Source of the DNA: CAZOMR01 sp964580655
GTDB lineage: Bacteria; RBG-13-61-14; CAZOMR01
Reading direction: 5' to 3'
Assembly: GCA_964580655.1 (NCBI GenBank)
Contig: CAZOMR010000018.1
Coordinates: 1 to 22,918 of the forward strand
Length of the DNA stretch: 22,918 nt
Shown here: positions 1 through 9,100 of the stretch, piece by piece
Layout of the letters: each line of letters starts with the position of its first letter
How positions within the stretch are numbered: position 1 is the first letter of the stretch
Made by a program: the position numbers and the translations under genes
The notes under the pieces: generated by a model
Databases searched by the model: none
What the model was told of the DNA's origin: nothing
Seen by the model: only the letters and a program-made list of their open reading frames with translations

Positions 1-13
1 ACCGTACTCACTT

Positions 14-43
14 AAAAAAAGCGGGGGTACTCCAATTCCCGCT
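14..43 (-). terminator. Rho-independent terminator downstream of the transglycosylase gene
   Basis: Read on the minus strand, this is a 6-bp perfect stem (AGCGGG / CCCGCT) around a 12-nt loop, followed directly by seven T residues. It lies about 220 nt after the stop of the minus-strand gene ending at 261, which is the only nearby gene in the right orientation. The segment between them (44-260) shows no gene I can support. Confidence 0.6.
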
Positions 44-260
44 GAACCAGGACAAACCTTTCATAGATATGTGGATGGGCAAGTGTAATGTTTTTGATGT
101 ATGAGACATCTCCAGTTTGCAGTTTATAGCAATGGGCCGGGAAGGGGGTGTTTCATGGGCAAGAAGAAGAGGCCTTCTGGCTCCAATTGAGTGCCCGACC
201 TAGCTCTCTTTTACTCACACATCACCACCATGACATTCAAGGCATAATAAACATTATTCT

Positions 261-2330
261 CTATTGATGTTCAGCGATATTGATATATGCGCTGTAGCGG
301 GTCAGGATTTCCTGGACATATTTGACTGGTTCTGAGCCACGGCAGTAGCCGTAGCGGCTATGCCGATAGTACTCGGGCTTGGCAAGAAGCAACATAGCTC
401 TCTCGACATTGTTGAACCATTCATCGGGATTAAGTCCCATCCTTCCAGCAAGGCGCCGAGCGTCAAGTACGTGACCATAGCCGACGTTATACGAAGCGAG
501 CGCGAAGTTTACGCTTTCAGTGAGCGGCAGCGGGGCATCAAAGCGAGAACGCATTTGATAGAGGTACTTAACGCCAGCATGAATGCCCTCATCAGGGGAA
601 TGGACATCTTCGAACCCGAGTTCCTTTAAAGTGCGTGGCATCACCTGCATCAGCCCGAGTGCACCTGCCCAGGAGACTGCGCCAGGGTCGAAGCGACTCT
701 CCTGGTACATCTGCGATGTGATCAGCCGCCAATCAAAGGCATAGCGCTTTGCATATTTCTTGACTATTTCATCATAGGGCGAAAGCTTGTTTCCAGTGCC
801 AGCGCGCTGCTCCACGAGTTTGCGAATCCCGTGCTTATGCTTGAAATACTTGTTATAGGTGACATTATAAAACAAGCCGCGATATTCTTTTTCGAAAAAG
901 GAATTGATAGCAGCAAGAAGTTCTTTATTCTCCGCGCGAACCGCCCAGCCATGCGGTACTTTGTCCGTCAGAGCAAAAGCGCCTTTTATATCATCCCGGT
1001 AGGTCAACTCAATGTCCAGGATATGACTGTCAGCCACGGTTAGGTCGTATTCGCCTTTCGCCACCTTGTCGATAATTTCTTCGGTTTCCATGTCCGCTGG
1101 TGCCTCCTGGAGTTGAAACTCAACTCCTTGTTCCTTCAGCCTGGACAGAGTCTGCCAGTAAGAACTTCCGGGTCGCACTACAACTTCTCGGCCAGCAAGG
1201 TCTCTCATCTCTTGAAGGCTCTCTTCATCTGCGCGTGCAACCAGCATTTCGGTCACATAATTATATGGTCGGGAATATGACACGCCCTGTTCAGCCTTGC
1301 GCTCCTCGGTTACAGTCAAGGATGCGGCGACAACATCACCTCTGCCTTCTTTAAGCCAGGGAATAAGGTCATCGTGACTTGGTGGAACGATCATCTTGAT
1401 TCTTAAGCCATGCCGCCTTGCGAACTCCCGAGCCAGCTCATACTCGAAACCCACCAGTTCGCCGCGCCAGAGGAAATAATTTGCGGCGTTGTTCCTGGTA
1501 AGCACTCGCAGAACTTTGCGCCCCTTGATGCCAGGCAGGTCGTCCTTATATGTTTCACCGCTAAGGCCAGCAAGCTTCTCCCTGTCAATAAAACTGTTAA
1601 GTTCTTTAAGCAACTCCGTGGATTGAGGCCGCACAGCCCATGCAACAGGCCGATCGCCGGTTAAATCAATTGCAACTTTAACATCACTACGGTATCTGAG
1701 CACCTCATCAATGAGATTATTATCTGCTACAGTGGCATCATAAACGCCTTCAGCAACTAGATGAATAATTTGCTCTGTATCCAGGTTTTCTTTGACAGGC
1801 AACATCTCAACTCCGGGATAGCTCTTTTTCAGCTCCTCCAAGGTTTCCCAGTACGAAGAAGATTTACGAATAGCCAACTGGCGTCCGGAGAGGTCTTTTT
1901 TCTTTTTGATTGTATTATCATCGGTTCGGGTAACTACCTGCTCCTTAACTAGCTTAATAGGTGCACTGAAAGCCACCCTACTTTTACGTTCACTGGTAAC
2001 GGTTAGATCGGCCGCGATAAGGTCCCCTTTGCCGTCCAATAGATACTCAATAAGATCCTCGTAATTTTCAACATAGACTACCACTGGCACCAAACCGATT
2101 TCGAGTGCGAATTTTTTCGCAACCTCCTCGTTCAAGCCGAGTGGAGTGCCTTCGCGCGGCAACATCTCATCCTCCCAAAGAACGGGTAGCAGAATTCGAA
2201 GTTTGCCCCTCTTCTTTATCGCCTCAAGATCGCCTTTCTCTTCATACGAGGTGCAATCCCTGCATTCAGAACAACAAAGGACGATAAATAAGGACCATAA
2301 CAAGAATAGTAAAAATTGATGCTTTGACAT
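261..2330 (-). CDS. Membrane-bound lytic murein transglycosylase, MltF-like, with two solute-binding domains
   Basis: The 689-residue protein has a hydrophobic N-terminal signal (about residues 5-20, with two Cys at its end, so a lipoprotein is possible). Two consecutive family-3 solute-binding domains follow (about 33-255 and 272-490), then an SLT lytic transglycosylase domain (about 515-640). The SLT domain has the catalytic Glu at about E544 in the context QMYQESRFDP, followed by the GALGLMQVMP and ASYNVGYGHV motifs. MltF cleaves peptidoglycan glycan strands to 1,6-anhydromuropeptides in the periplasm. Escherichia coli MltF (about 518 residues) has one solute-binding domain, so this protein carries an extra copy. 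A Shine-Dalgarno AAAGGA precedes the ATG. No neighbour shares its direction of transcription closely. It lies on the presumed element side of the tRNA fragment at 3020-3064. The family assignment is secure. The ligand of the binding domains is unknown. Confidence 0.92.
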   Translation of the reverse strand: MSKHQFLLFLLWSLFIVLCCSECRDCTSYEEKGDLEAIKKRGKLRILLPVLWEDEMLPREGTPLGLNEEVAKKFALEIGLVPVVVYVENYEDLIEYLLDGKGDLIAADLTVTSERKSRVAFSAPIKLVKEQVVTRTDDNTIKKKKDLSGRQLAIRKSSSYWETLEELKKSYPGVEMLPVKENLDTEQIIHLVAEGVYDATVADNNLIDEVLRYRSDVKVAIDLTGDRPVAWAVRPQSTELLKELNSFIDREKLAGLSGETYKDDLPGIKGRKVLRVLTRNNAANYFLWRGELVGFEYELAREFARRHGLRIKMIVPPSHDDLIPWLKEGRGDVVAASLTVTEERKAEQGVSYSRPYNYVTEMLVARADEESLQEMRDLAGREVVVRPGSSYWQTLSRLKEQGVEFQLQEAPADMETEEIIDKVAKGEYDLTVADSHILDIELTYRDDIKGAFALTDKVPHGWAVRAENKELLAAINSFFEKEYRGLFYNVTYNKYFKHKHGIRKLVEQRAGTGNKLSPYDEIVKKYAKRYAFDWRLITSQMYQESRFDPGAVSWAGALGLMQVMPRTLKELGFEDVHSPDEGIHAGVKYLYQMRSRFDAPLPLTESVNFALASYNVGYGHVLDARRLAGRMGLNPDEWFNNVERAMLLLAKPEYYRHSRYGYCRGSEPVKYVQEILTRYSAYINIAEHQ

Positions 2331-2350
2331 TCCATATCCTTTCTAAATAA

Positions 2351-2364
2351 AGAATAAATATTCT
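2351..2364. repeat. Perfect AT-rich inverted repeat upstream of the transglycosylase start
   Basis: AGAATA-AA-TATTCT is a perfect 6-bp inverted repeat about 20 bp upstream of the start codon at 2330. On the minus strand it lies between a weak -35-like TTGTCA and the Shine-Dalgarno. It could be an operator or chance in AT-rich DNA. No regulator can be named. Confidence 0.25.
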
Positions 2365-2473
2365 GAGCTGACAATAATCATGGAAACTATATCAGTCCAT
2401 TGAACAACTGAGTTCTCTCTCCAATCTCTTGAGTTCATACTGGAGTTCCTTTTATTGACCGAAGCCGCCGTAG

Positions 2474-2611
2474 ATCGCTCCCGGACCGGTGGAGCTCGGA
2501 GTATATCCAGAAGACAACACCATACCCGGAGCGAGACTTGTTTGCTGGTGCATCGCAGAGAACCTCAACCCCCACAGTGGAGCCGCACAGTATCTTTCAC
2601 GGCCGAACTAA
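2474..2611 (+). pseudogene. Possible decayed coding fragment, unrecognised
   Basis: In this plus-strand frame the translation begins about IAPGPVELGVYPEDNTIPGA and continues to an LNPHSGAAQYL-like segment before a TAA at 2609. An in-frame TAG precedes it at 2471, and a further open stretch follows the TAA. The residue pattern looks protein-like, but there is no start codon, no ribosome site and no family I recognise. The local GC content is higher than on either side, which supports an origin different from the flanks. It could equally be chance. Confidence 0.2.
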
Positions 2612-2719
2612 CACGGTCTACATGTCCAAATCATCACCGCCAGCCTGAATATATGATATCTTGATTACTCATGGTAGTAAAATGTTGGCCTCAAATGAAA
2701 TTAGTTTCTATCTAAACTG

Positions 2720-2754
2720 AAAAAGGGCCTCCTCCTGGTCTGGAAAAGGCCCTT
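2720..2754 (-). terminator. Hairpin with short T tract, candidate terminator for the two-component operon
   Basis: A perfect 8-bp inverted repeat (AAGGGCCT at 2723-2730, AGGCCCTT at 2747-2754) encloses a 16-nt loop. Read on the minus strand, the second arm runs into TTTTT. The nearest minus-strand gene upstream is the regulator ending at 3136, nearly 400 nt away across the tRNA fragment. The T tract is short and the distance is long, so this is only a candidate. Confidence 0.4.
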
Positions 2755-2869
2755 GTTGCGCCATAAAAGGATCCAAAATTTCAGCTACCTTATAGCTCCC
2801 GGATCAAATCAAAAATATGGGCATCAAGTGGAACAGGGCCATAGGACCAGACACTTTGGGACTCAGAAA

Positions 2870-2891
2870 AATGTGCCAAGAATGTGCCAAG
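2870..2891 (+). repeat. Perfect tandem repeat of an 11-mer, possible integrase arm-type sites
   Basis: AATGTGCCAAG occurs twice back to back with no mismatch. It lies about 130 bp from the tRNA-Arg 3' fragment, on the side where an integrated element would be. Short tandem repeats near an attachment site are typical of arm-type sites for tyrosine recombinases. No integrase gene is visible in the window, so the function is inferred from position only. Confidence 0.45.
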
Positions 2892-3019
2892 ATTTCGTCA
2901 AAATGGGGTGAAAAGGTTAGATTCATTAGAATAATGGAGAACGGCAACTGGCCCACTTTTCACTTTGAAATCAATAAGTTATTGAGATGGTTAGATTTTT
3001 GAAAAGACCTTGTTCAGGA

Positions 3020-3064
3020 TTCCTAATCCCTAGGTCGTGCGTTCGAATCGCGCCGGGGGTACCA
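3020..3064 (+). tRNA. 3' half of tRNA-Arg(CCT), probable attachment site of an integrated element
   Basis: From 3020 the sequence follows the 3' half of a tRNA exactly. There is a 7-nt anticodon loop TTCCTAA (anticodon CCT at 3022-3024), stem strand TCCCT, a 5-nt variable region and a T stem GTGCG/CGCGC around loop TTCGAAT. It ends with acceptor strand CGGGGGT, discriminator A and encoded CCA (3062-3064). The 5' half is absent: bases 2988-3019 contain no acceptor strand ACCCCCG or D-loop, and the upstream anticodon-stem strand pairs at only 3 of 5 positions. It is therefore not a functional tRNA. Tyrosine-recombinase elements that enter tRNA genes leave exactly this 3' copy at their distal end. 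The intact gene should lie to the left, outside the window. Confidence 0.8.
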
Positions 3065-3135
3065 TGAAATCAAGGACTTAAAAAACAAGATTGAAAAGGC
3101 TCTTTTTGTTTTTGCTGAAAGTAAGCCAGCGGCAA

Positions 3136-4569
3136 CTAATCCTCGGATGATTTATCAGGTCGGCGCTGACCACCGCCCCGAGTTGGCGGTTGTATATCAA
3201 TACCGTAGTTTTTCATCTTGGAGAGAAGTCCCACTCTTGAGATGCCAAGTATCTTTGCCGCCGCAGTTCGATTTCCACCCGTGTGTTCCAGTATCCGTCG
3301 GATGTGCTCAGCCTCGAGTTCTGCCAAGCTTTTCCGAACCAATGGCGGAACTAATTTCTTGGGGCGGGCCAGGTGGGTTACTGCTTTGATCAAGTAAGGA
3401 GGCAGGGAACGCTTGGACAAAGTATTGCCATTCTCTAAAACCACTGCTCTGGCAATGATGTTTTCCAATTCCCGTATATTGCCAGGGTAATCATACGCAT
3501 CCAGAATATTGAGAACCTCATCACAGATGCATCCAATTTTCTTGCTGTTTAATTTGCCATGCTTTTTTAAGAAATGATAGGCAAGTAACTCTATATCACC
3601 CTTTCGCTCCCTAAGCGGTGAAAGAAATACAGAACAGATGTTCAGCCGATAATATAAATCTCTCCGGAATGTTCCATTCTCTATCTCTGCGGCCAGGTCT
3701 TTATTGGTTGATGCGATGATTCTGACATCTGCATCACGTAGCTCAGTGGAACCGAGCCGAAAGTATTCTCCTTCCTGAAGCACCCTCAGCAATTTCGACT
3801 GGATCGGAAGTTCAAGTTCTCCAATCTCATCAAGGAATAAACTGCCGCCATTAGCCCCCTCAAAGAATCCCTGCTGAGTCTTCACAGCCCCGGTAAAGGC
3901 CCCTTTCTCGTGTCCGAAGAATTCGGAAGAGAAGAGCTCTGAGGCAAAGACTCCGGCATTAACAGCTAAAAAAGGCCCGTCATGACGGCGGCTGATCTGA
4001 TGAATGGCTCTTGCCACCAGTTCCTTCCCGGTGCCGCTTTCGCCCCAGATCAGCACATTACTATCGCTTTCTGCAATCTGCTCCACCGTCTGGAGCACAC
4101 GGAGGAAACTCTTATCTTGAGTTATAATCCCCCTGAATGCTTCCTTGTGCCGCAATCCATCCAGCTTTACCTGATCACGCAATCTGGATATTTCCCCATG
4201 CAACTGAGTCCGCTCCAGTGCCCGCTCCAGTGTAATAATCAGCCGGTTGCTATCAACCGGTTTGCAAAGGTAATCATATGCACCCATTTTCATGGATTCC
4301 ACCGCAAGTTCCACATTATCCACGCCGGTGAGTATAACTACCTCAATCTCTGGATGATGCTGACGAACATATTGGAGCACTTCCTGGCCGGTTACTTCGG
4401 GCATATCCATATCCAGGAGAATGAGATCGAAGTTTGCATTATCTATCATCTCAAAGGCCTTGGTTGAGTCGCTCAACACCTCCACCTCGAACCGCTGTGC
4501 CTGTGCCAGGGTTACCTGGAGATAGTTAAGAACAGCCTTTTCGTCATCAATGACGAGAATTCGGTTCAT
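3136..4569 (-). CDS. Sigma-54-dependent response regulator, NtrC/AtoC family
   Basis: The 477-residue protein has a receiver domain (about 1-120; acidic pair at D8-D9, phosphoacceptor D53, T81, K103). An AAA+ domain follows (about 146-380) with Walker A GESGTGKE at 176-183, the sigma-54 contact motif GAFTGA intact at 223-228, and Walker B D247-E248. A Fis-type helix-turn-helix lies at about 418-456. When phosphorylated, such proteins oligomerise and remodel RNA polymerase-sigma-54 from enhancer sites. The ATG overlaps the stop of the kinase gene (ATGA, 4566-4569), so the two are translationally coupled and form a cognate pair. Every residue needed for activation is present. The most obvious candidate target in the window is the -24/-12 promoter at 13314-13329. 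Confidence 0.93.
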   Translation of the reverse strand: MNRILVIDDEKAVLNYLQVTLAQAQRFEVEVLSDSTKAFEMIDNANFDLILLDMDMPEVTGQEVLQYVRQHHPEIEVVILTGVDNVELAVESMKMGAYDYLCKPVDSNRLIITLERALERTQLHGEISRLRDQVKLDGLRHKEAFRGIITQDKSFLRVLQTVEQIAESDSNVLIWGESGTGKELVARAIHQISRRHDGPFLAVNAGVFASELFSSEFFGHEKGAFTGAVKTQQGFFEGANGGSLFLDEIGELELPIQSKLLRVLQEGEYFRLGSTELRDADVRIIASTNKDLAAEIENGTFRRDLYYRLNICSVFLSPLRERKGDIELLAYHFLKKHGKLNSKKIGCICDEVLNILDAYDYPGNIRELENIIARAVVLENGNTLSKRSLPPYLIKAVTHLARPKKLVPPLVRKSLAELEAEHIRRILEHTGGNRTAAAKILGISRVGLLSKMKNYGIDIQPPTRGGGQRRPDKSSED

Positions 4570-6032
4570 CGGGATTCCCTGTTAACCGGCAAATGATAAG
4601 TAAATGTCGTTCCTTTCCCTACCCGGGTCTCGACATCAATGTGGCCGCCGTGCTCTTCAATGATGCCGTAAATAACCGATAAGCCCAGGCCGGTGCCACC
4701 CGTGCTTTGCTTGGTGGTAAAGAAAGGATCGAAAATTCGATCCTTAATCTCTTCGCTCATTCCGGGGCCGTTATCGGAAATAGACAGACTTATGCTTTTC
4801 CCATCATCTTCGGTCCGGGTGGTTATCTTTATGGTGCCGTCAGAACGATTATCCAGTGCCTCCACCGAATTGATAAGAGTAGCTACCACCACCTGTTCTA
4901 GCTTGCTCCCACTTCCCTGTAACTTAGGAAGCTCTGGATACAGATCCTCATTGATCCTATAATGCTTAATCTTGTTGTAAACCAGCCTCTTACTTACTTG
5001 AATCACTTCATTTAGATCAACCTCGTCATCCATTCCACCCTCATCGCGGCGGGCAAAAGCCTTCAGGTCTGCAACAATATTCCGGATGCGCTCCGCGCCC
5101 TTGCTCATGTCATCGAGTAGAACCGGGGCATTCTTACGGAAGAAAGGATAATTCAGCCGGGCAAGGGTCAAATCCGGGTGGCTCTCAGCATGCTTATCAA
5201 TGATGGGCAGAATATCTTGAGATGCCTCTCTGAGAATCTGCATATTTCCCTGGATGAACTGGATAGGATTGTTAATCTCGTGAGCGATCCCGGAGACAAG
5301 CCTGCCAAGGCTGGCAAGCTTCTCAGACTGGACAAGTTGTTTTTGTTTCTCTTTGAGTTGGAGATTTGCATCCTCAAGATCCTCAGATCTTTTCTGCAAA
5401 ATATTCCTGGTTAAAAACAACTCCTCTTCCCTGGCCCGAAGCCCCTGGACAATGGTAGAACTCATATAGATGGTGGTAAATACTGTGCCCAACAGAACCA
5501 TGCAGACCACTGACACATAAAGAAAATCCTGATGAAGGTCTTTGGGAAAGAAGCCCTCTAGATGATAGTGAGCGATAATCTCGAAGTACTCAAGTGCAAT
5601 AAAAATGATGAAAAGAGTAGAGACTGCAAAACCCTGCACCCAGACATCGGTGCGAGAAAGAAGGATGCTTCCCATGATGGCATGAAAAAGGTAGAAAAAG
5701 ATAAACGGGTTCTCAACGCCTCCGGAAAAATGAATCAGGAAAGTCAGAGCAAGAAGGTCAAGGCCTATCTGAAGATTGGTTTCGATCCGCATTCTCCTGG
5801 GATCGTCAACCAATCGTTGTCCTGAAAACCGGTGGAAAAGATAGAGAGCTGTATTATAAACAACAACCACCACTAGAATTGTCAGGATCTTACTCAGGGG
5901 CAGGTCAACATTGAAAATCTGGGTGGCCACGAAAATTGTAAAAGCCAGCCCTATTACAAACACCCAGCGGAGCTTGATGAACCATTCTATCCGGATAAAA
6001 AGCTCTTCTTCTCTTAATGACCGATACGGCAC
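4566..6032 (-). CDS. Membrane histidine kinase, partner of the downstream NtrC-type regulator
   Basis: The protein is 488 residues. Five to six hydrophobic segments between about 22 and 195 form an integral membrane sensor with little room for a periplasmic domain. A charged, probably coiled-coil linker (about 196-240) precedes the HisKA helix with phosphorylatable H251 (SGIAHEINNP). The HATPase domain has an N box around LINSVEAL, a G1 motif SDNGPGM, an F box FDPFFTTK and a G2 motif GTGLGL. The start is GTG at 6030-6032, chosen because AAAAGGAG lies 8 nt before it. A sigma-70 promoter lies at 6092-6119. With no recognisable PAS or Cache domain, the signal may be sensed in or through the membrane, but it is not identifiable. 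The kinase call is secure. Confidence 0.93.
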   Translation of the reverse strand: MPYRSLREEELFIRIEWFIKLRWVFVIGLAFTIFVATQIFNVDLPLSKILTILVVVVVYNTALYLFHRFSGQRLVDDPRRMRIETNLQIGLDLLALTFLIHFSGGVENPFIFFYLFHAIMGSILLSRTDVWVQGFAVSTLFIIFIALEYFEIIAHYHLEGFFPKDLHQDFLYVSVVCMVLLGTVFTTIYMSSTIVQGLRAREEELFLTRNILQKRSEDLEDANLQLKEKQKQLVQSEKLASLGRLVSGIAHEINNPIQFIQGNMQILREASQDILPIIDKHAESHPDLTLARLNYPFFRKNAPVLLDDMSKGAERIRNIVADLKAFARRDEGGMDDEVDLNEVIQVSKRLVYNKIKHYRINEDLYPELPKLQGSGSKLEQVVVATLINSVEALDNRSDGTIKITTRTEDDGKSISLSISDNGPGMSEEIKDRIFDPFFTTKQSTGGTGLGLSVIYGIIEEHGGHIDVETRVGKGTTFTYHLPVNRESR

Positions 6033-6091
6033 GCCTATTACTCCTTTTGAAGATGATAATTTGAAACGGCCGAGATTCTTTCCTGGTGTTT

Positions 6092-6119
6092 ATTATATAA
6101 AACATCTTATTTAATTCAA
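6092..6119 (-). promoter_or_regulatory. Sigma-70 promoter for the histidine kinase-regulator pair
   Basis: On the minus strand there is a -35 TTGAAT (6114-6119), a 16-bp spacer and a perfect -10 TATAAT (6092-6097). Transcription would start near 6085, giving a leader of about 50 nt before the GTG at 6032. The promoter sits just after the stop codon of the large oxidoreductase gene, so the two-component pair can be expressed independently of the sigma-54 operon. No terminator separates the two units, so read-through would give positive feedback. Confidence 0.65.
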
Positions 6120-6135
6120 GCGCATCAGCTTAAGT

Positions 6136-9100
6136 CTATACATGCATTCCGGACCGGGCTAGCCGCCGCTGGATATATAGTTCGAGCGTGGCGTAAGGAT
6201 ACCGGATCGGGGTCATAGTTATCGAGGACAGCTTTACCTTCTTAAGATGCTGAAACCTGGGAAATTCTACATGAGAAGGCCAGGCCCCGCCTTCCTTGCG
6301 AGCCTTTTCGAGATCAGCTTGTGAGATTCCCACAAGTGAAGAGAGTTCCTTCCGGATATCAGAGTCTTTGCTGGATGGAATCGGGTGTCCTAATGCACTG
6401 GAGAGCCTGCAAATAACTTCGCCTGTTGTCAAACCTCCCGGCGGAGTATTAACCCTGGTGCACGCCCTCACACGGCGGTCTGTGCTGACCACTGTTCCAT
6501 CGGTCTCGGCAAGGGTTGAGGCCGGAAGGACTACTTGCGCGGCCCTGGCTGTTTCGGTCATGAAATGATCCACCACCACCAATGCAGACAGGTTGCCAAG
6601 CATGCGATTTGCCTCCGGGTCGCCGAGTGGGTCCTCAAGAAACACAAGAGCACCGGAAATTTTGCCGGAAGAAACTCTTTCATAAAGGGTGTCCTTATTC
6701 CCGGACACCAGCCCATCAAGGTCCGCATTCCAGCACTCTGCCAGTTTCCGGCGAAAGTCATCATCCCCGAGAGAATGTCCACCCGGGAGTTCTCCCTCTA
6801 TCATTCCAGCCAGCCTTGCCCCCTCAGAGTTGCAGTCAGCCTGGAGAACCAGCAGCCCGCTTCCGTTTCGGCCGATGTGACCGGTAAGCAGGAGTATCTG
6901 GGCAAGAATGCTCAGGTCATCCGTGGCCCTTTCAATCGTATCATCAAGGTCGTATATTGCTACCACACTTTTTGCGCTCGTAAGCATGTCTGCCAGGTTC
7001 TCGATCTTTGCGGCCTCCACTCCCGCGGCCCGTGCCACCTCATCCATGTCAACATCGGCAAGGGATTCCTTCAACGACTCAAGTTCTGCATTTTTATTTT
7101 CGGGAAAATCCTTTTTGATCTTGCCGCTTTCTATTATCCTGCGCAAGACGCCTGCAAGCAGAATGCCCGAGGTGCCTCGGCGGGGATCAAGCCATAGTTC
7201 AGAAGATCGAACAAGGTCAATGTTGCTTGAGTTAATGACCACAACCCTGGTTCCCTTTCTCGCGGCGCGGCGCACCATAAAACTTATTACCGGATGGCTA
7301 CGAGAGGGATCAGCGCCTGCAAGCAGAACTACATCCGCTGAATAGATGTCCTCGAAAAAGCAGGTAGAAGCTGTCTCGCCGATGATCTCGTCCAAGTCGT
7401 GCCGAGGCCCAGAGCGTCGAACTTGTCCGAAACTCCCGATCTGATCTGTATGCAATACTGCCCTAGCAAGCCTTCCCGCAAGGTAGCATTCCTCCATAGT
7501 TATCCGAGCCGCTCCAAGAACAGCCACCGAGCCCGGCCCGTGTTTGTCCCGGACCTCCTTCAGTATCCGGGCCGCCTCATTGATCGCCTCTTCCCAGTCG
7601 GCTTCCACTAGTTCGCCGTTCTTTCTGATCAGGGGTTTCTGGATTCTATCCGCGCACTGGATCAGACCTGTTCCAAAGCGCCCCTTGAAACAGAGGTCTC
7701 CCTGGCCCGGACCCGATTTTTCCGGTGAAGTTGCCCAGAGAATTCCGTCAGTAACCACATTCAGGTCCAGGGGGCAGGCAACCGAGCAGAAGCCGCACAC
7801 CGAGGGGAATCTCTTTGACTCCCATGGACCCTGCCTGCCATAAGGCAGTTTGGCTGTCAGGGCGCCGGTAGGGCAGGTTTCTATGCAGGCTCCGCAGGAG
7901 ATGCATGAGCTCTCGGCAAGGGGCCTTCCCATGGCCGGCTTGATTACCGTGGTGAACCCCCTTCCCACAAAGCCCAGCACAGACAAGTCCAGAATATCCG
8001 CACAGGTTCGCACGCACCGGCCGCACAGGATGCACTTATTGGGATCAAGAGTGATCAGCGGATGGCTTGAGTCAACCTTGTGGCGCCGGACCGCACCCGC
8101 AAGCCTCATTACATCCACATCATACTCGGTGGCATACTTTCTGAGTGAGCAATCAAACTGGGCCTTACACCCGCACTCCATACACCTGTTCGCCTCTTCC
8201 CTCATGTCCGGCTCGGAAAGGCTAAACTCGACCTCTTTGAAATCCCTGATCCTCTCAGCGGCTTCCCGCTCAGGCAAATGATGCCTCTTGCTATGCTCTA
8301 CATCATCATACATACGCAGAGGAATCGGGCCGAAGACATCACGCCGGCTTACAAAAGTCTCCTTATGCTTTTTAACCTCGCCGGTGCGCAGGAATTCATC
8401 AATGGAAAGAGCCGCGCATCGCCCGTGAGCAATCGCGTCAATAACCACCGCAGGCCCGCTCACCACATCACCGCCGGCAAACACTCCGCGAACATTGGTG
8501 GCCATTGTGGCCTCGTCCACCACGATAGTTTCCCGACGGCTGAGTGCGGGCCGCGTATCTTCAGGCTCGGCTTGTATAGGCTCCGAATCGGTGCCCTGGC
8601 CTATGGCGGAAAGGACAAAATCGCAAGGATAGTCATACTCGGAACCCTTGATCGGCACGGGCCGGCGTCTCCCGCTCTCGTCCGGCTCACCAAGCTCCAT
8701 GCGAATGCACCTCAGTCCCTTCAGGTGATTGTTGTTTGTTATCGCTTCCACCGGGGCCGCGAGCATCTCAAGTTTTACCCCTTCCTTCTCCGCCGCATCA
8801 ACCTCCTCATAATGCGCGGGCATCTCTTTGCGGGTGCGGCGGTAAAGTATGGTAACTTCATCAGCGCCACAGCGGACAGCGGTGCGTGCGGCATCCACTG
8901 CGGAGTTGCCGCCGCCCACCACCACAACCTTTCCATTCAGCTTGCGCCGGCCCTTTAGCTGGGTATCACGGAGAAAATCGAGCCCGGACTCAATGCCCTC
9001 GGCATCCTCTCCCGGCACGCCCATTTTTCGGCTCATGGGAGCTCCCATAGCCAGGAAAACCGCGTCGAATTTATCTTTCTTGCGCAGGCTTTTCAGGGTG

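Larger units (their letters stand above)
2331..3135. other. 800-bp region without an intact gene: element end and tRNA remnant
   Basis: No open frame here has a credible start, ribosome site and protein-like composition. From left to right it holds an AT-rich promoter region for the transglycosylase, a visibly GC-richer patch (about 2460-2650) with a decayed coding-like frame, a hairpin (2720-2754), a tandem 11-mer (2870-2891), the tRNA-Arg 3' half (3020-3064), and an A/T-rich stretch before the regulator stop at 3136. The mosaic composition fits the eroded end of an integrated element. Confidence 0.6.

Noticed and set aside
3..104. Open plus-strand frame ending TGA at 102-104, possibly the tail of a protein entering from the left.
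   Set aside because: Only 33 codons, unrecognised, and it runs through a good minus-strand terminator (14-43). Chance is the simpler explanation.
2817..3002. 61-codon plus-strand frame next to the tRNA fragment, considered as an integrase remnant.
   Set aside because: No recombinase motif (R-H-R-Y) or ribosome site. The tandem 11-mer inside it points to a site, not a gene.
2988..3064. A complete functional tRNA-Arg.
   Set aside because: No 5' acceptor strand, no D arm, and the anticodon stem pairs at only 3 of 5 positions.
8278..8958. Long antisense frames over the redox genes (also 6535-7197, 16704-17348, 21434-21985).
   Set aside because: They lie opposite well-supported genes, show no domain or ribosome site, and are expected shadows of biased codon use.
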